Positions 46,624 to 59,344 of a stretch of 64,000 bases of DNA are shown one piece after another. Position numbers and translations under genes: made by a program. The first letter of the stretch is position 1. Each line of letters opens with the position of its first letter. The stretch comes from Eumeta japonica (taxonomy: Eukaryota; Arthropoda; Insecta; Lepidoptera; Psychidae). Where the stretch lies: assembly GCA_005406025.1 (NCBI GenBank), contig BGZK01000157.1, forward strand, positions 558,001 through 622,000. Direction: 5' to 3'. Under the pieces are notes generated by a model. The model saw nothing but the letters and a program-made list of their open reading frames with translations, was not told the DNA's origin and did not search any database.

Positions 46624-47890
46624 AGATTTTTAAATTGCAGTATCTGTAAGCTGTCATAGCGTCAGTCCAGAGTGGTGGTCGAGCCTTGTGTGCAGTAGAG
46701 TATTATATGAGTTGTACACCTACAATTCATCTTAAGTGGGTTCGAGATTAAATGACGAATATAAATATCCAGCTCTATGATAGTCGAGCTACGGCGGTGT
46801 ATTAAAATATAATTCAACCGCAAAAAAACTCAATGTATTTACTTGACTGTTCGAACAATTATAGCGGAAATTTAGGTGCAATTTAGATGTAATTATGTTT
46901 TATCATGTCGCTATTTTAGATAATTGTGTATCTATTATATAAATTGTTGAATTGAAAAAAATTAAAAATTTCCTTTGTATGCAGTATTTATGAAACATCC
47001 ATGAATGTAATTATTTTAAACGTTACAAAAAGATAGCCATTTCATTTATAAAAATCTATTTCACCACAATTCATTAATAGGTGAATACATGTATATAGTA
47101 AGTTGGTTATTATTCAAATGGCATGTAAGTTGATTCAAAGCGTAAGTTCAGTTTAAATTAAATATGACTTCTAGTTCTATTTCGTTCGAACTAAACTAGA
47201 AATCACGCAAAGGTTTCTTGATAAATTACTGATTATGATCTGGAAATCTTCCGTGTGAACTGTGTGGTAAGGCTATTGTTTGCGCCATAACATGGTATTA
47301 CACTATTTTTGAAAAGTGGCTTTGAATTCGATCTTGGTAATAATAACCGGCTCACTCACAATTTATTTTTTAGAAATAAAATATAAATTCACGCTTTAAT
47401 TTTTTTGTTCATATTATAACAAGTGTTCGTTCGAAAACTCACGCTGTTCATACGGTAATCATATTAAGTTATGCCTAAGCCATAAGCTTGGTGAGTTTCG
47501 GGGCAATTGATCCTTAGTTTTATATTTTTTGTGAGTTACAAGTCTCTAACAGATCAGCAAGCGGAGAGATGGATTAAGAAAACGAGAAATAATGTACACC
47601 TCGGTTGCGTTAGCGAGTTTCTCAATATAAGTAAATGAAAATCATCGTATACAATACAGATGTTTAGTTTATAATCAGTAAGACATGAGATTCAGGGCGT
47701 ATGATTGTTCTGTATGTGACCTTAAAGTATATGATAATTTTATACATAATTGTATACATAATGACAATGTAATTAATGGGCACCATCCAACAAACAAGTG
47801 CCGAAAAAAAATATATAATCAAACATAACGATGTTCACAACAAATGTTGTACAACGATATTAAGGTAGGTACCTGATTCCGAACATTGAA

Positions 47891-48165
47891 TTGGGTTCAC
47901 TTCCCACTTATATTTGTTCTTGGACTTTTAACCGTGATGAAACTTCGGCAGTAGGTATTGCAGGCAGGTGCTTCTTAGCAAAAATACTGCGGGCTAAGGC
48001 TGCCTCAGGATTGGAATGCTGTGCACTTACTAACCGGCGTCTGCGCATCCAGATATCAGACATCCACTTTTGCGGGGATGAAGAAAAGGATTCTAGAACC
48101 ACCATCGACACGTGCCACCGATTATAACAGAGATAACAGATGTCAAAATATACTTTTCTGAACAA
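47891..48165. other. Stretch open on both strands, unrecognised
   Basis: A less AT-rich island has open frames on both strands: + 47891-48127 (GRCFLAKILRAKAASGLECC) and - 48165-47908 (RRRLVSAQHSNPEAALARSI). Neither matches a family I know. Clear splice signals are absent. It may be a decayed transposon or an exon. Confidence 0.3.
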
Positions 48166-49308
48166 AAAATCGCACCCTACACGATGCTTAGGAGAATCCC
48201 ACCATAAATACTCATATTAGACAAGAGATGGTCTTTTTTTGGATGGACAAGAATTATAATATTTCCTTGAAAGAAATTGGGTTTTCACAATGGCTGTCCT
48301 GACGCTCTTTCAATCAGAAAAAGAATACCTACAAATGTTTTTATTTGAAAAGAGTGAACTTTGATTTGACACAAATGACAGATCAATCTAATGAAGGATT
48401 GACAAGTAGACATTCAAAATAGATGCTTTTAAATTTCCTCTTTTATATGATTCATCGACTGAATCGAGTTACATATCTAAAAAACTGCCTTTACTTTTCA
48501 TCGAAACGTGAGATGTTACAGTTAGACTGCGGTTCAACAAGTGGACCATAAAGGGGTAGCGAGGGCTGCTGCTTCTACATCAGTTTCGTTAGCTCTGTCT
48601 TTTGAATTGAGCATCTTTGACATGAAAATTATTTAGCTCGCTGACAGGAGGAACGGGCATGTCAACAAGAGAAACAAGTTTAATAACAGGCTAATTGACT
48701 GGAACATAAGATTTTAGAAAAGATTTATTGGCAGGAAGAGCAAGTTCATCGAGAGAAAAGAACAGATTCTAGAATAGGTTTTTTTTTTAAGTATGTAAAA
48801 GAGGAAAGTTGATGTTGTTGTTGGAGTTGACCTCCACAACCATTGTTCATGAACACTCGCAACTCCAGAAGAGTAATAAACATGCTACGAGCTTCTTAAG
48901 CAGCGATTAGGTGTCTAACGGAACGGAGATCGGGGCAATGAAGGAGGAGAAGAGAGAGCCACAGGAACTCTCACTCGCTTGACAAAATGAAACAACGTAT
49001 GATGCTAGTTCAGATCCATAATATGTGAGAGAAACCAGTATTTTATTTGATGGAACCTCATTACAAGTCTCAGACTGCGCTGACTTTGACCCTTACTGAT
49101 GGCATGATCACGGTTCTGGCGGCACTGAGAGAGTAAGTGTTATACGAGCGAATAATGAAAGCATTTAAAGCTGGGTACGGCATCGATTACCTACCATGTT
49201 CAGCTTAAGAATATAGGCCAGCGCTACAATGAATCTTTGTAAAAGGTGACTACTGAATGTGAAATGTTGCTACGTAAGTCGTATTCGTCAGCAACGCAAA
49301 GTTGTTAA

Positions 49309-51735
49309 CCCTGGAGTGGTCGCGCGGGCTACATATGTAGCCCACTCCCATAAAATCTATTTTTTTTTTCTAAAACTAATCGCGCGAAGTTCTTGCGCTT
49401 CCGTGTACTTAAAGTTGTTTACTTCAAGGACGCGCTCAGTGCGGCGCAAGCGTTGGTTGCGCGTGGTCGTGACGATAGCAGGCTTGCAAAGTACGCGGGC
49501 TACGATTGTAGTCCGCGCGACCAGTTACGTAAGTTTTTTTTTTATATATTGTATTTTTTGTTTATCTATTTTTTAAAGCATTTACTGTAATAAATTTCAG
49601 GTAGATATAGTTAATTACTGTTTATAAATTACTGCTAGAGTTTTTATGATAAAATTAATATAGATGTGACCACTCTTTTTTCAGAAAATCATGAATAGTC
49701 GAGAAATTGCTCAGATTGAGGCGTGGCTGGCTGAAGACGATAGTGAAAATGAAGTTTTTGGTGATCAGCCGAGTTCTAACGAAGAGGAAGACCATCTTGA
49801 GCAGTCGGATCATCAATCGGAGTCTGAACAAGATGGGGAACTTCCAGGTGAGACTTCGGCAGATAATTCAGAACCTGAAGAGCCACCTCAACGAGTCCGT
49901 CGTACTGACTTTTACGCCGGTGTTGATGGTACCATGTGGTCAAAAACTGCTCCTTTAAACAGAGGTAGAACTAGGAGTCATAATATTGTATTTGTGCCTC
50001 CAGGCCCGAAAGGCATTGCTAGGCAAAAAACTGCCATTCCAGACTGCTTATCTCTTTTTGTGGATGATAATATAATAGAACTTCTAACCAAATACACAAA
50101 CATTAAAATTGATTATTTGAAAGATAAATATTCTTGTCAAAGAGATTCGAATCCAACGAACCACATTGAAATGAGAGGCTACATTGGAATTTTACATATG
50201 GCTGGAGTAATGAAAATGAGTCGATTGAATACTGATCAAATATTCGATCATGTGAAACATACAGGAACCGACGCAATATATTTGACTATGTTAGAACAAA
50301 GGTTCAAATTTCTGACGAGGGCATTACGCTTTGATAATATTGAAGACCGCCATGATCGTGCAGTAATTGACAAACTTGCCCCATAAGAGATTTTGATTTG
50401 ATTCTCATAAACTTTCAAAAACATTTCGTTCCTAGTGCCGAAATGACTTTGGACGAGCAGTTGTTGGCATTTCGAGGGCGCTGTGCTTTCAGACAATATA
50501 TCCCAAACAAACCTGCAAAATATGGGATAAAAGTGTTCGCACTTGTTGACGTTTACTATCCTTACACTTTCAACTTGGAAATTTATGCTGGTCAGCAACC
50601 CGAAGGTCCGTTTCGCCTCAGCAATGAAAGACACGACGTGGTTATGAGAATGGCTCGCCCAGTCCTTGGTAAACACCTAAATATAACCATGGATAATTGG
50701 TTTTCCTCACAACGAGTTGCTAAGCAACTATTTGAAAATGGCACTACAATGATCGGCACTATGCGAAGAGACAAAAGAGAAGTACCTTGTGAATTTCGTG
50801 TTGCAAGAGAAAATCCTTTATTCTCTTCCAAGTTTGGTTTCAACCAACCATGCACTTTGGTGTCGTATGTGGCAAAACCTAATAGAGTGGTTATATTAAT
50901 GTCAACGATGCATAACGATACGGCAATCGATTCTGACACAGGTGATCGTCAAAAGCCAGAAATAATAACGTACTACAATAGGACGAAAAATGGTGTGGAC
51001 CTAGTAGACAAGATGTGTTCCCTATATGATGTTTCAAGAAATTCTAGAAGATGGCCTGCTACTGTCTTCTATGATCTGCTAAATCTCAGCGCCCTCAATG
51101 CACTGTGTATTTACACCGCAAACAAAAACTATGAGAGCGTTCGCCGCCGTGACTTCCTCGTTGATTTGTCTCTGGCGTGGATGAAACCTCTAGCAAATCG
51201 AAGATTGGAAACAAAAACATTGCCAAGGAGTTTGACATTTAAAATAAAAGATTTTCTTGGAATTATTCACACAGAAAATGAGTCAACTGCTTCGACATCA
51301 CCACCGAGTAAGTCTGTCCGTCGCTGCCATGATTGCGGAAGAGCGCGAAGTAAGAGCACAAGAAAGTATTGCAGCGCGTGCAAAAAATTCATATGTGGGG
51401 ACCACTCTAAAATTGTATGTTTGTCTTGTTTCGAAAATAGTGTCTAAATTTTAGGTATACGTATGTTAGAGTGTTATGATCTCAATTGAAAAGAAATATG
51501 TGATTTTTGTGCCATTTTAGAAGCATTTTTTTGTTTTCATAAAATCATCACGATGCCAAGGTCGTGATTGATTCATGTTGATTATTTCTATAAAAAAAGA
51601 CTTTAAATATTAGATATAAGTAATAAAAATAAACAATATAAACTTAAAACATTGTTTTATTTCAATTCTAAAATGACTACATATGTAGCCCGCGCGACCA
51701 ATCACGTTACTTTTAGGTGTACGACCACTGCAGGA
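49309..51735 (+). mobile_element. piggyBac element, 2,427 bp, complete ends
   Basis: TTAA target duplications flank it (49305-49308 and 51736-51739). Terminal repeats are CCCTGGAGTGGTCG (49309-49322) and, reversed, TCCTGCAGTGGTCG (51735-51722). A 23 bp subterminal repeat, containing the palindrome CTACATATGTAG, lies at 49318-49340 and 51677-51699. It overlaps the left tip but is 22 bp from the right terminal repeat, an asymmetry known for piggyBac. A third, diverged copy is near 49496-49532. The paralogous gypsy copy III has one TTAA at 38751-38754 and matches on both sides, proving the boundaries. Confidence 0.95.
49691..51447 (+). pseudogene. piggyBac transposase with one frameshift
   Basis: A DDD transposase that excises and inserts at TTAA. 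The ATG at 49691 starts an acidic N-terminal region (DDSENEVFGDQPSSNEEEDH), followed by the conserved region (MRGYIGILHMAGVMKMSRL). The frame ends at TAA after DKLAP (50384-50386). One base more in the C-run would let it continue into the second frame, which is open to 51447. That part has the three catalytic segments (ALVDVYYPY, TMDNWFSS, GVDLVDKMCSLYDVSRNSRR) and a cysteine-rich C-terminus (CHDCGRARS, YCSACKKFICGDHS). The total of about 585 residues matches full-length family members. The shift may be real or a base-calling error in CCCC. Confidence 0.92.
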
Positions 51736-53425
51736 TTAACATATCGCTTACGGACATAATTTTAGCGATGGAATCTGAAATTTTCGTGGCAGTTTGTCTA
51801 TAGCATCCTATAGTTCTTTAAATATACAATGACTCTGGTAGTACTTATAATCGAAGCAGTTCAACACAAACATTTTTCTTATGTGATTTAAAAAATTACA
51901 TCTCAAAAACAGAATAATAAGAATATTTATCGTCCTCAGTTCTACTAATGCTCAACACTGGGACATTTTCGAGCTAACTGTCAAATACACAAAAGAAGGA
52001 AGGTGAAGGACGATTGGGCTAAATTTTTTACACAGAATTCAACCTCCCCGGAGCAGCAGAAAAACGAATAGTACTGCGGGATAAGTACTGCCTGATGTTA
52101 ATAAATTCTCAGTTATTGTAATAACTGCCGAAACTTATCAGAAAAACAGCTTATTAATCAACGTAAGAGTTAATTAAATATTGCGCCTATTTATGATCGA
52201 TACGACTTTGTGGTTGGTATGAGCGCCTTCCGTACCATCGTGTATCGGCTTGGAAAACATTGTAAGGAACGTAGGTAAGATCCTCCTCAGCACATTCAGC
52301 TTTTAACACCTACTAGCCAGCATATACTAGTTTGAGGTGAACAAAGTATTGCGATAAATTTAAAAAGCAGAGAATACCGGCATAATGTTTTCTTACAGAC
52401 GTTGTAAACAAGCGCATGATTAGATTGGATTTTGATGAGAAAACAAAAGTGTAAAGACGATATAAAACGTAATGTCTTGAAATGTGAAGATATTGAGATA
52501 TTGAAAAAATATTAGGTGCATATTGAGCAAAGAGACAATTTTGTCACTAATTGGCTTTGGTAAATGTTGAATCACTAAAACAATTGTCATGATGAGAATA
52601 CGGGTGGGTAAAGGCAGAAGGAACGGAAAAGTTATAAAAGTGCCAACGGATGGCTGTAATATGTTTGGACCCCTTTTCAAACCAATCATGGGACAAGTAT
52701 CTTACAGAACCACTTCATGAAATGGCTGGAGAATTCGCTATGTCAAATCAGGAGGCAATAACGATAGCGGAAAATCGTCAATGAGGCGTCTTGCTGATTT
52801 GGAATCGCCTAGAAAATTCGTTACTGACGAAAGTGAAAATTTGAATTCAAATTTTAGAAAATTTGTTGATTTATGATTTCCATAAAACATGGTTGTCAGC
52901 ATATAATTCACAATTCAACGATATGGAATCATTTTAACCGAACTTCGGAAAGATATCTTGCGAAATTATTTGAACGCCATCACGAAAACTGAATCGGCAC
53001 ATTCCCTTATTCTTGTAATTATATATTTCTATATGTCCTAAAGGTATGTGTATAAGCGAAAACACAATGACAATGCAAGCTTTTGTGACATTCCATTGGG
53101 AGAAACGAATATCCACAATCTTAGTGGATGGTATTTTCCCAGACGTGTAATAATGCATAACGGACCACCGAAGGGAATTGATGACGTCCTCAATCTGACC
53201 AGAAAATGAAGATGATAATCGACTCAAATGACGATCATGATTTGATGAAGGAGAAATGGATTACATAATTCTACCGGATGTATGGGTAAGTTGCCGAAAA
53301 TACAACCGAAATAGTAGGGACTTTGTAGATGCGTCAAGTGGATCAACGACATCACGTATCGTATATAGCGTAGCCCAAAAGGAACTAAGAATATTGTTCA
53401 TGTAAATCGGTTAGCTAAATATTCC

Positions 53426-55277
53426 ATAAGAGACGTACGTAGAATGCATTCGTCCCAAGAAGGTAAGAAGGCAAGAAGGTAAAAAATCGCTGAATAAATA
53501 ATAAGTACAAATAATTTCTCTAAAGAAGTATTTGAGAATAGATAAGTGTAAATAACTTTTCTCCCTCGCCTCTGCCTATCCCTCTGTCGCCAACACCTAC
53601 GCGTGTTTACATCTTAAGCACTTATTTTTTGGTTTGATTAAATACAAACCATATAAACCTAAAACCTTTGAATAATTCTTAGGCAATATATCTTGAAGAT
53701 GATTACGTTTAAAAATCAAATGAGATCAAATAAAACTATTAAAACGGTTCGTAGTGAGATATTGTATTTCGGTTTTATTGAATATTTAATTATATGCCTT
53801 TTGCTTTTCTGTGTGTTTTAATTTGACTTTTAACTAGTAAAGTTGTTAAGTTATTTTTGTTTTATAAGTAATATAAATTAGTTAGCAAGTACTTTGTATT
53901 CCTATCAAATATTATATTTATGCTTCGAAAACCAAACACATGAACTGATACAATACTGAACTTAATATCACCATACTAAAGTTCATCAGATAATGTATGA
54001 GGAAGTTTTTTTTAATTTCCCGCTAAGAAAATTGAAAATTTTCTAAAATTTTCGAGAAGTTATTGGTTTCACCCCATTTTACAAAAATCGAATTCTCATC
54101 AGATCTCGACATTCTGAGGGTTTAGGAAGCTTCCCTGATCATCCCTGAGATGATGTCCGTATGTCTGTGTGGATATGTATGTGTGTGTGTGTGTGTGTGT
54201 ATGTGTGAATGGATGTATGTAAACCTCTTATAACTTTTAAACGGCTTGACCGAATCGAGCCTACTAAACGGCGTTCCAAAGAGTTTCACCAAACTTAGAA
54301 TTCCTGAAAGTTTGAGTCGATTTGGACTGGTAGATTTTGAGAAATTTTCAAAATACTAAGAATACAATGTTTTTTAAAAGTCGTTTTTTCAAAATAACTT
54401 TAAAATGGCTTGACCCATCAATTACAAGAAATCGTTGTCGAAAGAAATCGAAATAAACCGTTTTTTTACTCAAAAAATCCCGTCAAATCTCGTATATTTT
54501 CGCGTAATTTAAACTCGAAAATAGCGGGAAGTTTCAGGGTTGGCCGACAGGGTTAACCTATTTTTTAATTCCGAAACCTAGACTATAAAGTTACCTTCCT
54601 ATACAAATATCTTTTGTGAGTGTTTTAGTCACCAAACTCACCTTAAATGGTTGGATCGATATTAATGAAATTATTTGTGTGTTTTAGTAGGCCTCTGAAT
54701 GGTTTAGATTAACAATGGGAACTGGTAGATTGTGCTGTGATTAGATTCTACGATTCAATTTCGATTATTATTTCAATATTAAAAAAATATATATTTCAAA
54801 TATCAGGACATATAACCCCAATATTTTTAAAATGAGTAAACTGACGGTTAGAGTCTTCAGAGATATTCGTGAATAATGAATAATTATGAGAATAATTAAT
54901 AGTTATTGTGTTTGTAACAGATAGACTTATGTAGGATAAGCGGTACCCACGTCGAATTCAGTGGTATTTGACGTGCGTGTCAACACATGCGATAGTTACT
55001 TATGTAGTAGCTCTGCGTTGTTGTGATATTTATTCTGTTCCCTGTTTTTCAATGGACATGGAATAGAATATTTTGCAATGGCCGTCGAAAAATTGCATTA
55101 ATACTTTTAATTTTCTTTGGGTAATAGAAAATCACTTACTGACCAAATGAAAAAATTGAAATGTAGAACTTAATGTCAAATGTTACGTAGTATAACACTT
55201 TTTCCAAAAGGATTTTGTCACATTAAATAATAACAATCAAGCCAATGTTCAGGCAGGATGTTTCATCGTATAATATA
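53426..55277 (+). repeat. AT-rich block C
   Basis: Counterpart of block A without the Helitron: the A/T junction 53864/53865 is the empty Helitron site. It contains the MITE-like element and leads into mariner C. Confidence 0.85.
54014..54559. mobile_element. MITE-like element, second copy (546 bp)
   Basis: Same element and same insertion point as 11931-12462, with the 3' inverted repeat TAGCGGGAAGT conserved and the 5' one altered by one base. A TG array at about 54178-54200 is expanded relative to the first copy. Confidence 0.75.
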
Positions 55278-56317
55278 AGGTCGTGAAACGTTTTTTCCGA
55301 TTCTATATACAAATTTAAAATATTTTCTGCATATTTTATTTTCGTAAAAACTGCGACAAGTACTTTGACTGTACTCTCTTAATGTTAACCTAACACTATA
55401 GAAATTATAAAGAAACTGAAACTGGTGAAAATCTGAGGTTGCAAAGTCCAGGCTACATGGTCGATGTATTAACACTTCCCAAGTAAATTCTCTCAGTATT
55501 TTCTGGTGGCTAAAATGTGTGTGGTCTCGTGTTGTCATGGTGAAAAACCACCTTTCGCCACAATAAGCCGTTGGCAGTAAAGATCCAAATTATGACTCTG
55601 CCCGGCGGTAAAGCTCATAATGAATAATATCCTTCCACACACCACACAGACAGCGTCAACTTGTGAGTTAATTCAGGTTTAACTATAGTCTTTGGAGATT
55701 GCTTCCTTTTGATCATGATCTTTTCGCACGTTCTTGTCATACAGAAATTACTTTTCATCACTAGTGATCAATCTTATCTAAAACGGTTCGGTTTCATTGA
55801 GTTTGTATGGGACCGAAGTGTCGAGCTTTTGTACATCCTTTCTTATCAAATGGGTCAAAATCGATTTTGGTCAGTCTCCAGCTCCTCAGCTATGTCTCGT
55901 AAAGTAATAAGCCGATGTTGTTCGCTTCCAAAAATGGCATCGGCTTTATCCGTAACAGACCAGCAGGAGCATCTTTGACATGAAAGTTAGCGGACTAAAA
56001 ACGCTTGAACCAGTTCTGTGCTACCGTCACCGACATTACATTACATCCTTAAACGCTGTTGTTCGCGGCTTGTGTCACATTTTCCCTTACTTGTAATAAA
56101 ACTTCAAAATGTATCAAATTTCCACGTTATATTCACTTATTTTGGTGGACAGAAAAATAAAAGATAAATGCTGGGACACCGTTTTTACTTTTATTTTACT
56201 TTTTTAAAATGTCATCTTATTAATGGTATCAAAACTAGTCTCATACGAACAACACAACCAAAGAAATTTTATTAGACTTTTCCATATAAAATACATTAAA
56301 ACTTTTCCCCGAACAAA
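55278..56317 (-). mobile_element. mariner relic C
   Basis: TA-flanked, with ends AGGTCGTGAAACG and TTTGTTCGGGGAAAAG (minus strand). It shares specific substitutions with copy D rather than with A. It differs from D by many short deletions, often one base of a homopolymer. Transposase remnants only. Confidence 0.8.
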
Positions 56318-57246
56318 TATCAACAAATAATCGTCATTATTCCGTTTACATTTTAAATCAAATTTCACCTTTTATGATACACAATATCATTTAGTATATA
56401 ATACGCCTTCATAGCCACTTCGCTATGAACGAACACTAACAATATAATTCCAGAGCATCTATTTTTAATACAGATCTGGATTCGATTGCAGTCGTCCTGT
56501 CTTTATGCGGAGTTGAATAGATTGTAGTTCTTATTTAATTATACGGAACGTTAATGGTTATTCCTTGAAATGGGAGATGATTCATGGTAGTAGCATATAC
56601 AACGAAATGACAATGAAAACTATCACAGCTGAATAGGCTTTCCAAGTTAAGCAGTAACAGTCTACCAACTCACAACATGTAGTGGAAGAAGTAAAAAGCA
56701 AAATTTCGTGCAATTTGCAGCGAAATTATTTACATAATTTTGTTGGTTATCTAAAATTGGTAGTAAATATAATGTTATGTAAAATTAAAAAGCAAAATTT
56801 ACAATTTTTAAGTATAAAATGATAACAGTCGAGCCCTAAGTATACATACCAACATAAATAAGCACCTAAATAGTTTTTTACTACTGTGTCACATTTGTAT
56901 AAAAATGAAGATTGTCGATAACAAAATTAAGAATAACAAGAATATTTTTTGTAAGACGTCTGTGAAACATAATTGGAAATTTTATTTTTGTTAGAATTTT
57001 ATTCGTAAAAAGAATGTGGTTCAACCCAATTAAGATATTTTTTAAGCGTGTAGATTAATTCTAATTTTTAGTTGACCAAATTACTAAAAGGACCTTTATT
57101 TTTCATTACTTAGAACAATTTAAAATGACTGACTGCCGCTGAAGGACATACAAGTGTTTTTGCATCGTTGTTCAAATATTATTATTAATTTTACATAATT
57201 AATCATTATTGTTAGCAAAATAGTGATATAATAGTGCTATACCTTC
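56318..57246. other. Spacer between inverted copies, with a 385 bp insertion
   Basis: Bases 56318-56728 and 57113-57225 together match 14357-14880. The interval 56729-57112 is extra DNA relative to that copy: AT-rich, without inverted ends or a clear target duplication. Near 57226-57246 the sequence switches abruptly into mariner D. Confidence 0.7.
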
Positions 57247-58276
57247 AAAAATCTTTGGTTGTGTTGTTCGTATAGGACTGGTTTTGATACCATTAAGTAG
57301 ATGATATTTATAAAAAGTAAAATAAAAATTAAAAACGGTGTTCCACCATTTATCTTTTGTTTTTCTGTCCACCAAAATAAGTGAATATAACGTGAAAATT
57401 TGATACATTTTGAAGTTTTATTACAAGTAAGGGAAAAATGTGACACAAGCCGCGAACAATGTATTGCGTTTAAGGATGTAATGTAATGTCGGTGACGGTA
57501 GCACAGAACTGGTTCAAGCGTTTTTAGTCCGCTAACTTTCATGTCAAAGATGAACCTCGCTGTGGTCGACCTGTTACGGATAAAGCCGATGCCATTTTGG
57601 AAAAAGTAGAACAACATCGGCTTATTACTTTACGAGACATAGCTGAGGAGCTGGAGACTGACCAAAAATCGATTTTGACCCATTTGATAAGAAAAGGATG
57701 TACAAAAAAAGCTCGACACTTCGGTCCCATACAAACTCAATGAAACCGAACCGTTTTAGATAAGATTGATCACTAGTGATGAAAAGTAATTTCGTATGAC
57801 AAGAACGTGCGAAAAAGATCATGATCAAAAAGGAAGCAATCTCCAAAGACTATAGTTAAACCTGAATTAACTCACAATAAGTTGACGCTGTCTGTGTGGT
57901 AAAAGTGGAAGGATATTATTCATTATGAGCTTTTACCGCCGGGCAGAGTCATGAATTTGGATCTTTACTGCCAACGGCTTATTGTGGCGAAAGGTGTGGT
58001 TTTTCACCATGACAACACGAGACCACACACATTTTTAGCCACTCAGAAAATACTGAGAGAATTTACTTGGGAAGTGTTAATACATCGACCATGTAGCCTG
58101 GACTTTGCAACCTCAGATTTTCACCAGTTTCAGTTTCTTTATAATTCTCTATATAGTGTTAGGTTAACATTAAGAGAGTACAGTCAAAAGTACTTGTCGC
58201 AGTTTTTACGAAAATAAAATATGCAGAAAAATATTTTAAATTTGTATATAGAATCGGAAAAAACGTTTCACGACCT
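57247..58276 (+). mobile_element. mariner relic D (inverted relative to A-C)
   Basis: The left terminal repeat is missing; the right end CACGACCT is followed by TA (58277-58278). The transposase is readable in pieces: VTVAQNWFKRF, then GRPVTDKADAILEKVEQHRL, TLRDIAEELETDQKSILTHL, ARHFGPIQ, SDEK, FHHDNTRPHTFLATQKIL and SLDFATSDFHQF. The three catalytic Asp positions can be recognised (SDEK, HHDN, TSDF), but stops and a missing segment after SDEK make it inactive. It is the most legible copy of the family. Confidence 0.85.
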
Positions 58277-59344
58277 TATATTATACGATGAAACATCCTG
58301 CCTGAACATTGGCTTGATTGTTATTATTTAATGTGACAAAATCCTTTTGGAAAAGTGTTATACGTAACATTTGACATTAAGTTCTACATTTCAATTTTTC
58401 ATTTGGTCAGTAAGTGATTTTCTATTGCCCAAAGAAAATTAAAGTATTAAACCGACGGCATTGCAAAATATTCTATTCCATGTCCATTGAAAAACAGGGA
58501 ACAGAATAAATATCACAACAACGCAGAGCTACTACATAAGTAACTATCGCATGTGTTGACACGCACGTCAAATACCACTGAATTCGACGTGGGTACCGCT
58601 TATCCTACATAAGTCTATCTGTTACAAACACAATAACTATTAATTATTCTCATAATTATTCATTATTCATGAATATCTCTGAAGACTAACCGTCAGTTTA
58701 CTCATTTTAAAAATATTGGGTTTATATGTCCTGATATTCGAAACATAATTTTTTTTAACATTGAAATAATATATAGAATCGTAGAATCCAATCGCAGCAC
58801 AATCTACCAGTTCTCACTGTGAATCTAAACCATTCAGAAGCCTACTAAAACTCACAAATAACTTCATCAATATCGATCCAACCATTTAAAGTGAGTTTAG
58901 TGACTAAAACACTCACAAAAGATATTTGTATTGAAATGTAACTTTATAGTCCAGGTTTCGAAATTAAAAAAAACCTTCGTTATACGTTATCTGATGAATT
59001 TTAGTATGGTGATATTAAGTTCAGTATTGTATCAGTTCATGTTTTTGATTTTCGAAGCATATATTAAAAATATTTAGTATGAATACAAAGTACTTGTTAA
59101 CTAATTTATATTACTTATGAAACAACAATAACTTAACTAACTGTAATAGTTAAAAGTCAAATTAAAACACACAAAAAAGCAAAAAGTATATAATTAAATA
59201 TTCTATAAAACCGAAATACAATATCTCACTACGGAACCGTTTTAATAGTTTTATTTGATCTCATTTGATTTGTAAACGCAATCATCTACAAGATATATTG
59301 CCTATGAATTATTCAAACGTTTTAGGTTTATTTGGTTTGGGCTT
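58277..59344 (-). repeat. AT-rich block D (inverted)
   Basis: Reverse complement of the block preceding mariner in A, B and C. It lacks both the Helitron (junction near 59117) and the MITE-like element (near 58960). It ends where the duplicated segment begins. Confidence 0.85.

Larger units (their letters stand above)
44339..48289. other. Mostly unassigned AT-rich region
   Basis: To about 44660 it follows the mariner-flank repeat. Beyond that I can support only the items listed separately: a possible signal-peptide exon, a hairpin, a piggyBac-like end and an open stretch near 48 kb. The intervals 44660-45140, 45480-46080 and 46630-47880 show no recognisable content. Confidence 0.5.
48290..53425 (+). 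mobile_element. Degenerate Ty3/gypsy element (copy IV), split by piggyBac
   Basis: The order is a 5' region (48290-48790, inverted counterpart at 3700-4270), the gypsy-associated unit (48868-49040), capsid remnants to 49304, the piggyBac insertion, more capsid (51740-51840), a zinc-knuckle and protease remnant (51960-52360), integrase (52640-52870) and its C-terminus to 53425. Stops are frequent. The part 52500-52780 has an unusual number of 1-10 bp deletions compared with 5550-5830. Confidence 0.75.
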
